Part shown: piece after piece, positions 25,687 through 33,512 of the stretch
How the letters are laid out: each line of letters starts with the position of its first letter
Numbering within the stretch: position 1 is the first letter of the stretch
NCBI RefSeq assembly: GCF_001865675.1
Contig: NZ_CP011319.1
Coordinates: 992,001 to 1,056,000, forward strand
Direction of reading: 5' to 3'
Length of the DNA: 64,000 nucleotides
From: Janthinobacterium sp. 1_2014MBL_MicDiv
Lineage (GTDB): Bacteria; Pseudomonadota; Gammaproteobacteria; Burkholderiales; Burkholderiaceae_D
The notes under the pieces: model-generated
Told to the model about the DNA's origin: nothing
Seen by the model: only the letters and a program-made list of their open reading frames with translations
Database searches by the model: none
Translations under genes and position numbers: made by a program

Positions 25687-26082
25687 ATGACTGATACCAC
25701 TGCCCCCACCCTGTACGAGACCATCGGCGGCGCTCCCGTGCTGCGCGACATGGTCGACCGTTTTTATGATCTGATGGAGCTCGAGCCCGAGTTTGCCGGC
25801 ATCCGCGTCATGCATCCGCCGTCGACGGACGGCTCGCGCGACAAGCTGTATTTCTTCCTCACGGGCTGGATGGGCGGCCCCGATCTGTACATCGAGAAAT
25901 TCGGCCACCCGCGCCTGCGCGCGCGCCACCTGCCGTACGCCATCGGCACGAGCGAGCGCGACCAGTGGCTGCGCGCCATGGCCTGGGCCATGGAAGACAC
26001 GGGCATCGAAGAGTCCTTGCGCGTGCGCCTGATGGAATCGTTCTATCAGACGGCCGACTGGATGCGCAACAAACCTGACTGA
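25687..26082 (+). CDS. Group II truncated hemoglobin (TrHbO type)
   Basis: Heme protein of 131 residues with the 2-over-2 globin fold, associated with oxygen, nitric oxide or peroxide chemistry. Visible hallmarks are the N-terminal LYETIGG, the distal Tyr27 in FYDLM, the FLTGWMGGPDLYIEKFGHPRLRARH segment with the proximal-histidine region (His74/His81), and RDQWLRAMAWAM. I start at 25687 (MTDTTAPT); an in-frame ATG at 25678 is also possible and neither has a strong ribosome site. rmuC begins 4 bp after its stop. It faces the MFS gene across a shared promoter region. Confidence 0.92.
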   Translation: MTDTTAPTLYETIGGAPVLRDMVDRFYDLMELEPEFAGIRVMHPPSTDGSRDKLYFFLTGWMGGPDLYIEKFGHPRLRARHLPYAIGTSERDQWLRAMAWAMEDTGIEESLRVRLMESFYQTADWMRNKPD

Positions 26083-26086
26083 TCCC

Positions 26087-27739
26087 ATGAGCCCAATCGA
26101 GTTTTACAGCCTGCTGGGCGCCGTCGTCGTCGCCATCGTCCTGTTGCTTCTGCTCCTGCTGCGTCCGCGCGGCGGCGCCGGCGATGGCGCCACCACGCTG
26201 GCGCTGGTGCAGCAGCACCAGCAGCAAAGCCTGGAGCGCATCGACCGGGGCGAGCGCGAAGTGCGGCTGCAGCTGCAGGCGTCGGCGCAGGCGACGCGGC
26301 AAGACCTGGCCGCCGGCCTGGCGCAATTCCAGGCGGCGACACTGCAGCAGCTCGACAGCCTGCGCACGCAGATGCAGGCGCAGGGGAAAGTCGGTCGCGA
26401 AGAGCAGGCGCAAAGCCTGGCGCGCTTCGCCGACAGCACCAACCAGACTTTGGCCCAGCTGACTGAATCGAATGCGCAGCGCATGCTCGAGGTACGTGCC
26501 ACGCTGGAAAGCAAGATACGTGAGCTTCAAGTGGATAATGGCACGCGGTTGGAAGAGATGCGTCAAAATATGGCCACCGGCTTGGCGCAGTTCCAGGCAG
26601 CCACCCTGCAACAGCTTGACAGCCTGCGCGTGGAGATGAAGGCTCAGGCGCAGAGTGGGCGCGAAGAGCAGGCGCAAAGCCTGGCGCGCTTCGCCGACAG
26701 CACCAACCAGACTTTGGCCCAGCTGACTGAATCGAATGCGCAGCGCATGCTCGAGGTGCGCGCCACCTTGGAAAACAAGATCCGCGAGCTGCAGGCGGAC
26801 AATGGCGCGCGCCTGGAAGAGATGCGCAAGACGGTCGACGAGAAACTCCATGCGACGCTGGAGACGCGGCTCTCCGCCTCGTTCCAGCAAGTGTCGGAGC
26901 GGCTGGAAAAAGTCCACCAGGGCCTGGGCGAGATGCAGCAGCTGGCGCTGGGCGTGGGCGACCTGAAGCGGGTGCTCACCAACGTCAAGACGCGCGGCAC
27001 CTGGGGCGAGGTGCAGCTGGAAATGCTGCTGGAGCAGGTACTCACTGTCGAGCAGTATGCGAAGAACGTGGAAACCGTGGCCGGCAGCGGCGCGCGCGTG
27101 GAATTCGCCTTGAAACTGCCGGGCATGGTCGATGGCGGCGCGCCTGTGTGGATGCCGATCGACGCGAAATTCCCGAAAGAGCAATATGAACGCCTGGTCG
27201 AGGCGGCCGAGCGGGCCGATGCCGACGGCGTGGCCCTGGCCGGACGCGAGCTAGAGCGGGCCGTGCGCGGCGAGGCGAAGACCATCGCCGAGAAATACCT
27301 GGCGCCGCCGCAGACCACCGACTTTGCCATCCTGTTCCTGCCCACCGAGGGGCTGTACGCGGAAGTGATGCGCCGCCCCGGCCTGGCCGATGAATTGCAG
27401 CGCGTGCACCGGGTCAGCATCGCCGGGCCGTCCACCCTGACGGCCTTGCTCAACAGCCTGCAGATGGGCTTTCGCACGCTGGCGCTGGAAAAGCGTTCAT
27501 CCGAAGTGTGGCAGGTGCTGGGCGCCGTCAAGACGGAATTCGGCAAGTTCGGCGACGTGCTGACGCAAACCAAACTGACCCTGGAACGGGCGGCGAAGAA
27601 TATCGAAAGCGCGGAAGTGCGCAGCCGCCAGATGGCGCGCAAGCTCAAATCCGTGGAAGCCTTGCCGGGCGACGCGGCTGCCCTGTTGCTGGGCGCGGCG
27701 GACGCCGGCCTGACCGGCGAGGCGGGCGACGGCGAGTAG
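26087..27739 (+). CDS. rmuC: DNA recombination protein RmuC homologue with duplicated coiled coil
   Basis: RmuC limits inversions at short inverted repeats in E. coli and has a restriction-endonuclease-like C-terminal fold. The product is 550 residues, longer than E. coli RmuC (475). It has an N-terminal membrane anchor (about residues 5-27), a long coiled coil to about residue 290, then the RmuC core with RGTWGEVQLEMLLEQ, PIDAKFPKEQYERL and FLPTEGLYAEV. An 88-residue unit of the coiled coil occurs twice in tandem, which accounts for the extra length. It follows the hemoglobin gene by 4 bp. Confidence 0.93.
   Translation: MSPIEFYSLLGAVVVAIVLLLLLLLRPRGGAGDGATTLALVQQHQQQSLERIDRGEREVRLQLQASAQATRQDLAAGLAQFQAATLQQLDSLRTQMQAQGKVGREEQAQSLARFADSTNQTLAQLTESNAQRMLEVRATLESKIRELQVDNGTRLEEMRQNMATGLAQFQAATLQQLDSLRVEMKAQAQSGREEQAQSLARFADSTNQTLAQLTESNAQRMLEVRATLENKIRELQADNGARLEEMRKTVDEKLHATLETRLSASFQQVSERLEKVHQGLGEMQQLALGVGDLKRVLTNVKTRGTWGEVQLEMLLEQVLTVEQYAKNVETVAGSGARVEFALKLPGMVDGGAPVWMPIDAKFPKEQYERLVEAAERADADGVALAGRELERAVRGEAKTIAEKYLAPPQTTDFAILFLPTEGLYAEVMRRPGLADELQRVHRVSIAGPSTLTALLNSLQMGFRTLALEKRSSEVWQVLGAVKTEFGKFGDVLTQTKLTLERAAKNIESAEVRSRQMARKLKSVEALPGDAAALLLGAADAGLTGEAGDGE
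26321..26826 (+). repeat. Tandem duplication of 264 bp inside rmuC
   Basis: Sequence from 26321 recurs from 26585, an offset of exactly 264 bp (88 codons). Most of the unit is diverged by many silent changes, but about 97 bp (26397-26493 against 26661-26757) are identical. The repeated peptide contains FADSTNQTLAQLTESNAQRM. Confidence 0.9.
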
Positions 27740-27747
27740 CGCCTTCG

Positions 27748-27789
27748 CCTATGCCGCCGGTGACTGCCGGCGGCGGCGCGCGGCATAGG
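27748..27789. other. Inverted repeat between convergent rmuC and PEP-CTERM genes
   Basis: The arms CCTATGCCGC and GCGGCATAGG form a perfect 10-bp stem that overlaps the last codons of the PEP-CTERM gene and starts 9 bp after the rmuC stop. It could act as a bidirectional 3'-end structure, although it lacks a T tract. Confidence 0.5.
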
Positions 27790-28693
27790 CCGTCAGCGCC
27801 AGTCCCGCCAGCAGCATGGCCCAGGTTTGCGGTTCGGGCACGGCTGGCAAGACTGTCGGGCCGGTGGGCGGCAGCGTCGGCAGGATCACGGTGGGCGGCA
27901 CGATGATGCTGCTGCCCGTCGACCCTGGCGGCACCACATAGCCGCCACCCCCGCCGCCGCCACCACCGCCCATGCCGGCCGGCGGCGCGATGCCGCCGAC
28001 GGTGCGCACATAGTCGAAGGGCAGGAAGGGAATGCTGGCCACGGCCGGCGGCGCGACGCCGCCCGTGAAGGACCCGCCGCGCAAGGCGTCGGGATTGTCG
28101 ATCACGGGCACGCCGGGGGCGGCCGGCGCAGCCGGCGCGGCGGCCACGGGCGCGGCACCGCCGGGAGCGGCACCGGCCGCCGGCGGCGCCGAGGCGGGCA
28201 CCTGCGTGATGCGGCTGACATTGCGGCAAATGGTCGGCACGAGGATGCATTGTCCCTGCACGCAATACACGAGTCCCCGTTCCTGCATCTGCTCGCTCCA
28301 GCCCGAGCGCGTCACATTGCGGCAGACACGGCCCGGGCCGAAATGCATGTCGCTGATGCGCGCCTGGTAATTGCCCTTGCCGCGGATGGCGTCGCGGCTG
28401 ATCACCACGATCTCATCGTACTGGCGCGCGCGCATGCGCTCCTTCAGCTGTTCGCGCACGGGCGGCGCGATATCCGTATAGCGGTCCACGGCGGCCACCA
28501 CGTCGCCCATGAACGGGTCGACGCCGGGGCGGTTCCAATTGCAGTTGTCCAGCACGTCGGCGCGCGCGGCGCCTTTGGCATTGGCGGGCAGAGGCGCCAG
28601 GGACAACACGCTGAATATGACTGCTACGCCCAGCATGCAGGCGCCCGCGATCCATGGAGTGTGTTGCGCTGCCAGTTTCTTCGAGGAAATCAT
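27749..28693 (-). CDS. MHFG-type PEP-CTERM sorting protein
   Basis: Secreted protein of 314 residues. A signal anchor (about 14-40) is followed by a Cys-containing domain with the diagnostic RISDMHFGPGRVC segment and CRNV repeated twice. An Ala/Pro-rich stretch, a Gly-rich run (about nine glycines) and a C-terminal sorting signal follow: PEP motif (VPEPQTW), hydrophobic helix and an RRRR cluster. PEP-CTERM proteins are recognised by an exosortase and are usually linked to exopolysaccharide or biofilm surfaces. No exosortase gene is in the window. Its promoter should lie in the AT-rich 304 bp upstream. Confidence 0.88.
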   Translation of the reverse strand: MISSKKLAAQHTPWIAGACMLGVAVIFSVLSLAPLPANAKGAARADVLDNCNWNRPGVDPFMGDVVAAVDRYTDIAPPVREQLKERMRARQYDEIVVISRDAIRGKGNYQARISDMHFGPGRVCRNVTRSGWSEQMQERGLVYCVQGQCILVPTICRNVSRITQVPASAPPAAGAAPGGAAPVAAAPAAPAAPGVPVIDNPDALRGGSFTGGVAPPAVASIPFLPFDYVRTVGGIAPPAGMGGGGGGGGGGYVVPPGSTGSSIIVPPTVILPTLPPTGPTVLPAVPEPQTWAMLLAGLALTAYAARRRRQSPAA

Positions 28694-28997
28694 ATCAAAA
28701 TTGAACTCTTTAGGTGAGTTCCGATGTTATCACCGAAGAAACTTCAATATCAACAAATAAATAAAATAATTACAATTAGTGTTGTGTTTATTTATATTTT
28801 CTATCAGAAAATGATTAATATTTTTATCTCATTTTTGGGGCGTGGCGCAGTCCGCGTGCAAGGTGGCAATGAGGAAGATGGGCGCGGGTGCGCTGTCGCA
28901 GCGGGCGCAGGGGGGAGTGTGGGGAGGCGCCGCGCGCAGGCGGTACGATGTGCGGGCTGGAAGCGTCACGCCCGATGGGCATGACGTTGCCGAATAC
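28694..28997. other. AT-rich intergenic region upstream of the PEP-CTERM gene
   Basis: The part from 28700 to 28840 is strongly AT-rich, in contrast to flanking genes, and should contain the PEP-CTERM promoter. A small hairpin (GAACTC/GAGTTC, about 28696-28714) lies in the putative leader. I found no clear sigma-54 site and no gene. Confidence 0.4.
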
Positions 28998-30845
28998 TTA
29001 GGTCAGGCCGTGGAACAGCACGATATCGACGGGGTCGCCGGCGGCCACGTGGCCTTGCGCCGCGTGCAGCACGATCATGCAATTGGCTTGCGTCATCGAG
29101 CGCAGGATGCCCGAGCCTTGCGCGCCCGTCACGCGCACGTGCTGGCGCCCGTCCGCGTCGCGTTCGACGATGCCGCGCTGGTATTCCGTGCGGCCCCGTT
29201 TCTTGCGGATGGGCGCTTGCGCCGCCACTTGCAGCAGCGGCAGGCTGGCCGTGTCCGCATCGGCGCCCATCATGCGCAGCAGGGTGGGACGGGCGAGGAA
29301 ATAAAACGTCGCCATCACGGCCACCGGGTTGCCGGGCAAGCCCAGCAGCAAGGCCGTTTCGCCGCCGCTGGCGATGCGGCCAAACGCCATGGGGCGGCCC
29401 GGGCGCATGTTGATTTGCCAGAAGGCCACTTCGCCGAGGCGCGCCAGGATCTCGCGCGTAAAGTCGGCCGCGCCGCTGGAGACGCCGCCCGAGGTGATGA
29501 TGACGTCGGCCGCGGCGCAGGCGCCGCGCAGGGCCGCTTCCAGCGCTTGCGGCTGATCCTTGACGATGCCCATGTCGAGCACCTCGCAGCCGAGCCGGGT
29601 CAGCATGCCCAGCAGGGTGTAGCGGTTGCTGTCGTAGATGCAGCCGGCGTCGAGCTGCTCGCCGATCGAGCGCAATTCGTCGCCGGTGGAAAAGAAGGCC
29701 ACGCGCAGGCGGCGGCGCACGGGCACCGTGGCGATGCCCAGCGAGGCCAGCAAGCCCAGTTCGGCCGGACCCAGGTGCTTGCCCTGCAGCAAGGCCGGCT
29801 GGCCCTGCATCAAGTCTTCGCCCTTGAAGCGGCGGTTGTCGCCGGGGCGGATGCAGTCGGGCGCCACGGTAATGCCGTGCTCGCCGGCTTGCCGCACCAG
29901 CTCCTGCGGCACGACGCTGTCGCAGCCGTCCGGCATGACGGCGCCCGTCATGATGCGCGCGCACTGCCCGCGTTGTACCGTGACGGTGCCGGGGCGGCCG
30001 GCCAGGATGGTGTCGACCACGGCCAGGGTCACGGGCGCGTCGCCGCCGAGGTCGGCACTGTGCAGCGCATAGCCATCCATGGCGGAATTGTCGTGCGCGG
30101 GCACGCTGATGGGCGAGATGATGTCGGCCGCCAGGATGCGCTCGAGCGCCTGCGGCAGCGGCAATTGTTCGATGTCCGCGACGGGGGCGACGGCGTCGGC
30201 CAGCATGGCCTGCGCCACCGGCACGTCCAGGCCCTGCGCCTGCAGGGCCGCCAGGTCCTCCGGCGTATTGATGTTGCCGAATGCGCGGCCATCCTCGAAC
30301 AGCACTTCGGCCAGTTTCAAGGGGCCGTGCCAGGTGCGCATGCGGCGCTCGCCGGTCGCCAGGTAGGCGTCCAGCTGGGGCAGGGCCGATGTTTTCACCA
30401 GGCAAAAGACGGGATGCGGGCGGCGCACCGTCTGTCCCGTCGCAGGATCGATTTCCTCGGTGACGGCGATGGCCAGGTCGGCATCGTGTGCGACGAGGCC
30501 GGCGGCCAGGCGCGCAGCCAGGTCGGTCGGCAGCAGCGGCGAGTCGCAGGGCACCGTCAGCAGGTAGGGCGTGGCGGCGTGCTGCATGCCGCTGTGCAAG
30601 CCGGCCAGCGGGCCCAGCTGGCCGGGCAGCACGTCGCTCCACACGGGCAGGCCGAAGCGCGCGTAGGCGCCCGCGTGTTCGTTGGCGCTGATGGCCAGCT
30701 GGCCCACTTGCGGCGCCAGGCGCTGCAGCACGTGGCGCACGAGGGGCTGGCCGTGCAGGGGCAGCATGCCCTTGTCGGCCTGGCCCATGCGCGTGCCGCG
30801 CCCGCCAGCGAGGATGAGGCCGGTAATGTTGTGTTTATCTGTCAT
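28998..30845 (-). CDS. mobA-moeA: Fused molybdenum cofactor guanylyltransferase / molybdopterin molybdenumtransferase (MobA-MoeA)
   Basis: One 615-residue chain carries two Moco enzymes. Residues 1 to about 195 are MobA: the GTP-binding LAGGRGTRMGQADKGM at the N-terminus, VPCDSPLLP, and RPHPVF. Residues about 210-615 are MoeA: SVPAHDNSAMDGYA, RIMTGAVMP, FSTGDELR, SGGVSSG and LPGNPVAVM. MoeA inserts molybdate into adenylated molybdopterin and MobA adds GMP, so the fusion joins consecutive steps. Separate genes are the usual state. The ATG at 30845 (MTDKHN) is preferred over 30875; neither has a good ribosome site. moaA lies 62 bp upstream on the same strand. Confidence 0.92.
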   Translation of the reverse strand: MTDKHNITGLILAGGRGTRMGQADKGMLPLHGQPLVRHVLQRLAPQVGQLAISANEHAGAYARFGLPVWSDVLPGQLGPLAGLHSGMQHAATPYLLTVPCDSPLLPTDLAARLAAGLVAHDADLAIAVTEEIDPATGQTVRRPHPVFCLVKTSALPQLDAYLATGERRMRTWHGPLKLAEVLFEDGRAFGNINTPEDLAALQAQGLDVPVAQAMLADAVAPVADIEQLPLPQALERILAADIISPISVPAHDNSAMDGYALHSADLGGDAPVTLAVVDTILAGRPGTVTVQRGQCARIMTGAVMPDGCDSVVPQELVRQAGEHGITVAPDCIRPGDNRRFKGEDLMQGQPALLQGKHLGPAELGLLASLGIATVPVRRRLRVAFFSTGDELRSIGEQLDAGCIYDSNRYTLLGMLTRLGCEVLDMGIVKDQPQALEAALRGACAAADVIITSGGVSSGAADFTREILARLGEVAFWQINMRPGRPMAFGRIASGGETALLLGLPGNPVAVMATFYFLARPTLLRMMGADADTASLPLLQVAAQAPIRKKRGRTEYQRGIVERDADGRQHVRVTGAQGSGILRSMTQANCMIVLHAAQGHVAAGDPVDIVLFHGLT

Positions 30846-30907
30846 GAGAAGCGAAAATGTGGATGCATACGCCATGGTAGCAGCGGCGCGCGCGCGCCGC
30901 GCCCGAT

Positions 30908-32029
30908 TCAGCCGCCGATGTACGACATTTCCACTTTCTTTTTACCGCGCTCAAGCGTGCCGCCCGTCAAGTCCGTCTGGCTGGTGCGCAATTGCGAATA
31001 GCGGTCGCTACGGCCGCGCCACAGTTGCGCCACCGCCGAGGAAATTTCGGCATCGCTGTGGCCGCCGCGCAGCAGGCTGCGCAGGTCGTGGCCGCTGCTG
31101 GCGAACAGGCACGTGTACAGCTTGCCTTCGGTCGATAGGCGGGCGCGGCTGCAGTCGCCGCAGAACGCTTGCGTGACGCTGGAAATGAGGCCGATTTCGC
31201 CGCCGCCGTCCGCATAGCGCCAGCGCGCGGCCGTCTCGCCCGTGTAGTTGGGCTCGATGGGCAGCAAGGGCATGTGTTCGCCGATGCGCCGCACGACGTC
31301 GGCCGAAGGGATGACTTCCTGCAAGTTCCAGCCGTTCGAGGCGCCCACGTCCATGTATTCGATGAAGCGCAGGATGTAGGGCGTGCCCTTGAAGTGGCGC
31401 GCCATCGGCACGATTTCCTGCTCGTTCATGCCGGCCTTGACCACCATGTTGATCTTGATGGGCCCCAGGCCCGCCTGGTGCGCCGCATCGATGCCGTGCA
31501 GCACGTCGGCGACGGCGAAATCGACGTCGTTCATGCGCTTGAAGGTGGCGTCGTCGAGCGAATCGAGCGACACGGTGACGCGGTTCAGGCCCGCATCCTT
31601 CAAGGCTTGCGCCTTCCTAGCCAGCAGGGAACCATTCGTCGTCAGGGTCAGGTCCAGCGGCTGGCCCGACGGCGTGCGCAGGGCGGCCAGCATGGCGATG
31701 AGCTTTTCGATATTCTTGCGCAGCAACGGTTCGCCGCCCGTCAGGCGGATCTTTTCCACGCCATGTGCGACGAACAGGCGCGCGATGCGCGTGATTTCCT
31801 CGAACGACAGCAAGTCCGTGTGCGGCAGGTAGACGTGGTTCTTGTCGAACACGTCTTTCGGCATGCAATACACGCAGCGGAAATTGCAGCGGTCGGTAAT
31901 CGAGATGCGCAGGTCGTGCAGGGGCCGGCCCAGGCGGTCGGCGACGTTGCCGCTGGGACTTTCCAGCCGGTCGGGTATCGCCGGCACCCCATTGCGGGCG
32001 TCGGCGAGGAAGATAATCTTGTCAGCCAT
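30908..32029 (-). CDS. moaA: GTP 3',8-cyclase, molybdenum cofactor synthesis
   Basis: Radical-SAM enzyme for the first step of molybdopterin synthesis, converting GTP to 3',8-cyclo-GTP. The 373-residue product has the N-terminal cluster motif CNFRCVYC (about residues 50-57) and a C-terminal second cluster with CGDCSRARLSTEGKLYTC. It ends in the functionally important Gly-Gly. LTGGEPLLR and TTNGSLL are family motifs. I use the ATG at 32029 (MADKIIFL); a GTG at 32044 would add five residues. It sits 29 bp after chrA and 62 bp before mobA-moeA. Confidence 0.95.
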   Translation of the reverse strand: MADKIIFLADARNGVPAIPDRLESPSGNVADRLGRPLHDLRISITDRCNFRCVYCMPKDVFDKNHVYLPHTDLLSFEEITRIARLFVAHGVEKIRLTGGEPLLRKNIEKLIAMLAALRTPSGQPLDLTLTTNGSLLARKAQALKDAGLNRVTVSLDSLDDATFKRMNDVDFAVADVLHGIDAAHQAGLGPIKINMVVKAGMNEQEIVPMARHFKGTPYILRFIEYMDVGASNGWNLQEVIPSADVVRRIGEHMPLLPIEPNYTGETAARWRYADGGGEIGLISSVTQAFCGDCSRARLSTEGKLYTCLFASSGHDLRSLLRGGHSDAEISSAVAQLWRGRSDRYSQLRTSQTDLTGGTLERGKKKVEMSYIGG

Positions 32030-32058
32030 GAAAGGTGATGCCACTTACGTTAAGTCGT

Positions 32059-33405
32059 TCAAGGCAGATACGATAGCACGAGGCCGAAGATGGCACAGGC
32101 GAGCAGCAATTTGATGGTTCCCATTTGAAACTTGATCAGCGCCACGCCAGCTGCCGCCGCGATGCCGACGGCCAGCCAGTCCCAGTGCGGCACGGGACTT
32201 TCTTGCCAGAAGACATGGTGGCCAAAGAACAGGGCCAGGCTGGCGATGACGCCCACCACGGCCGCCGAGATGGCCGTCAGGGGCGCGTTCAGGCGCAGGT
32301 TGCCGCGCGATGCTTCCACCACGGGCGCGCCGGCGAGGATGAAGATGAACGAGGGCAGGAAGGTGAACCAGCTGGCGACCAGCGCGCCGCCGATGCCGGC
32401 CAGCCACAGATGTTCGCCGGCGCTGCCCGCCGCCTGGCTCCAGCCGCCCACAAAACCGATGAAGGCGACGATCATGATCAAGGGGCCGGGCGTCGTTTCG
32501 CCCAGGGCCAGGCCATCCATCATCTGCGCGCTGCTGATCCAGTGGTAGTGCTCGACGGCGCCCTGCACCAGGTAGGGCAGCACGGCGTAGGCGCCGCCAA
32601 ACGTCAGCAGGGCGGCCTTGCTGAAAAACACACCCATCTGCGCCAGCGGCTGCTCGCGCCCGCCCAGTAGCGCCAGGCCCAGCCAGGTGAGAAAGGCCAG
32701 CGCCACGCCCACGGCGGCCGTGCCCAGCAGGCGCGGCCAGCTGAAGCGCGCGTGGGATGGCGTCGGCGTGTCGTCATCGATCAGGGCGGGGCCGAAGCGG
32801 GCCGCGCCGCCATGCGGCATGGCGCCGGCATGGAAATGCCCGGGCAGCCAGTGGCCGCCGGCCATGCCCAGCAGGGCGGCGCCGAGCACGATCAGCGGAA
32901 ATGGCAGATGTAGCGCGGCGATGGCGACAAATGCGGCAGCCGCAATGGCGGTCAGGCCGGGGCTGCGCAAGGTGCGCCGGGCCAGCCGCCAGCCTGCCGC
33001 CACCACGATGGCGACGACGGCCGGCTTGACGCCGTACAGGATGCCGGCGATGGCGCTCACGTGGCCGTAGGCCAGGTACAGCCAGGACAGGGCGATCAGG
33101 AGCAACAGCGAGGGCAGCAGGAACAGCAGTCCCGCCACGATGCCGCCGCGCGTGCGGTGCATCAGCCAGCCGATGTAGATGGCCAGCTGGGTCGCTTCCG
33201 GTCCCGGCAGCAGCATGCAGTAGTTCAAGGCGTGCAGGAAGCGCTGTTCGGAAATCCAGCGCCGTTTTTCCACCAGTTCCGCATGCATCATGGCGATTTG
33301 CCCGGCGGGACCGCCAAAGCTGACGCAACCCAGCTTGAGCCAGTACCAGAAGGCGCTGCGCAGGCTGACGGCGGCGGGAGGGGCGGTGGTGGAGTCAGGG
33401 AGCAT
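32059..33405 (-). CDS. chrA: Chromate efflux transporter, long-chain ChrA family
   Basis: Inner-membrane protein of 448 residues built from two homologous halves, each with the CHR pattern. The N-terminal half has GCVSFGGPAGQIAMM and LLPGPEATQLAIYIGW; the C-terminal half has LTFGGAYAVLPYL and ETTPGPLIMIVAFIGF. Family members export chromate and may carry sulfate. A His-rich central loop (GHWLPGHFHAGAMPHGG) separates the halves. Together with moaA it forms a minus-strand group, but nothing links chromate transport and Moco synthesis beyond adjacency. Confidence 0.92.
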   Translation of the reverse strand: MLPDSTTAPPAAVSLRSAFWYWLKLGCVSFGGPAGQIAMMHAELVEKRRWISEQRFLHALNYCMLLPGPEATQLAIYIGWLMHRTRGGIVAGLLFLLPSLLLLIALSWLYLAYGHVSAIAGILYGVKPAVVAIVVAAGWRLARRTLRSPGLTAIAAAAFVAIAALHLPFPLIVLGAALLGMAGGHWLPGHFHAGAMPHGGAARFGPALIDDDTPTPSHARFSWPRLLGTAAVGVALAFLTWLGLALLGGREQPLAQMGVFFSKAALLTFGGAYAVLPYLVQGAVEHYHWISSAQMMDGLALGETTPGPLIMIVAFIGFVGGWSQAAGSAGEHLWLAGIGGALVASWFTFLPSFIFILAGAPVVEASRGNLRLNAPLTAISAAVVGVIASLALFFGHHVFWQESPVPHWDWLAVGIAAAAGVALIKFQMGTIKLLLACAIFGLVLSYLP

Positions 33406-33451
33406 GGCTGGCGGTCTGGCTGGCGTAGGTTGGGGTAGGTATGCGGGGCAT

Positions 33452-33478
33452 AAAAAAAGGGGAAGCCTGAGCTTCCCC
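33452..33478 (-). terminator. Rho-independent terminator of rne
   Basis: On the minus strand GGGGAAGC-TCAG-GCTTCCCC is followed by seven T residues, 35 bp after the rne stop. Confidence 0.9.
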
Positions 33479-33512
33479 TTTCATCATTGGCGGCTGGGTG
33501 ACCCCGGCGCGC

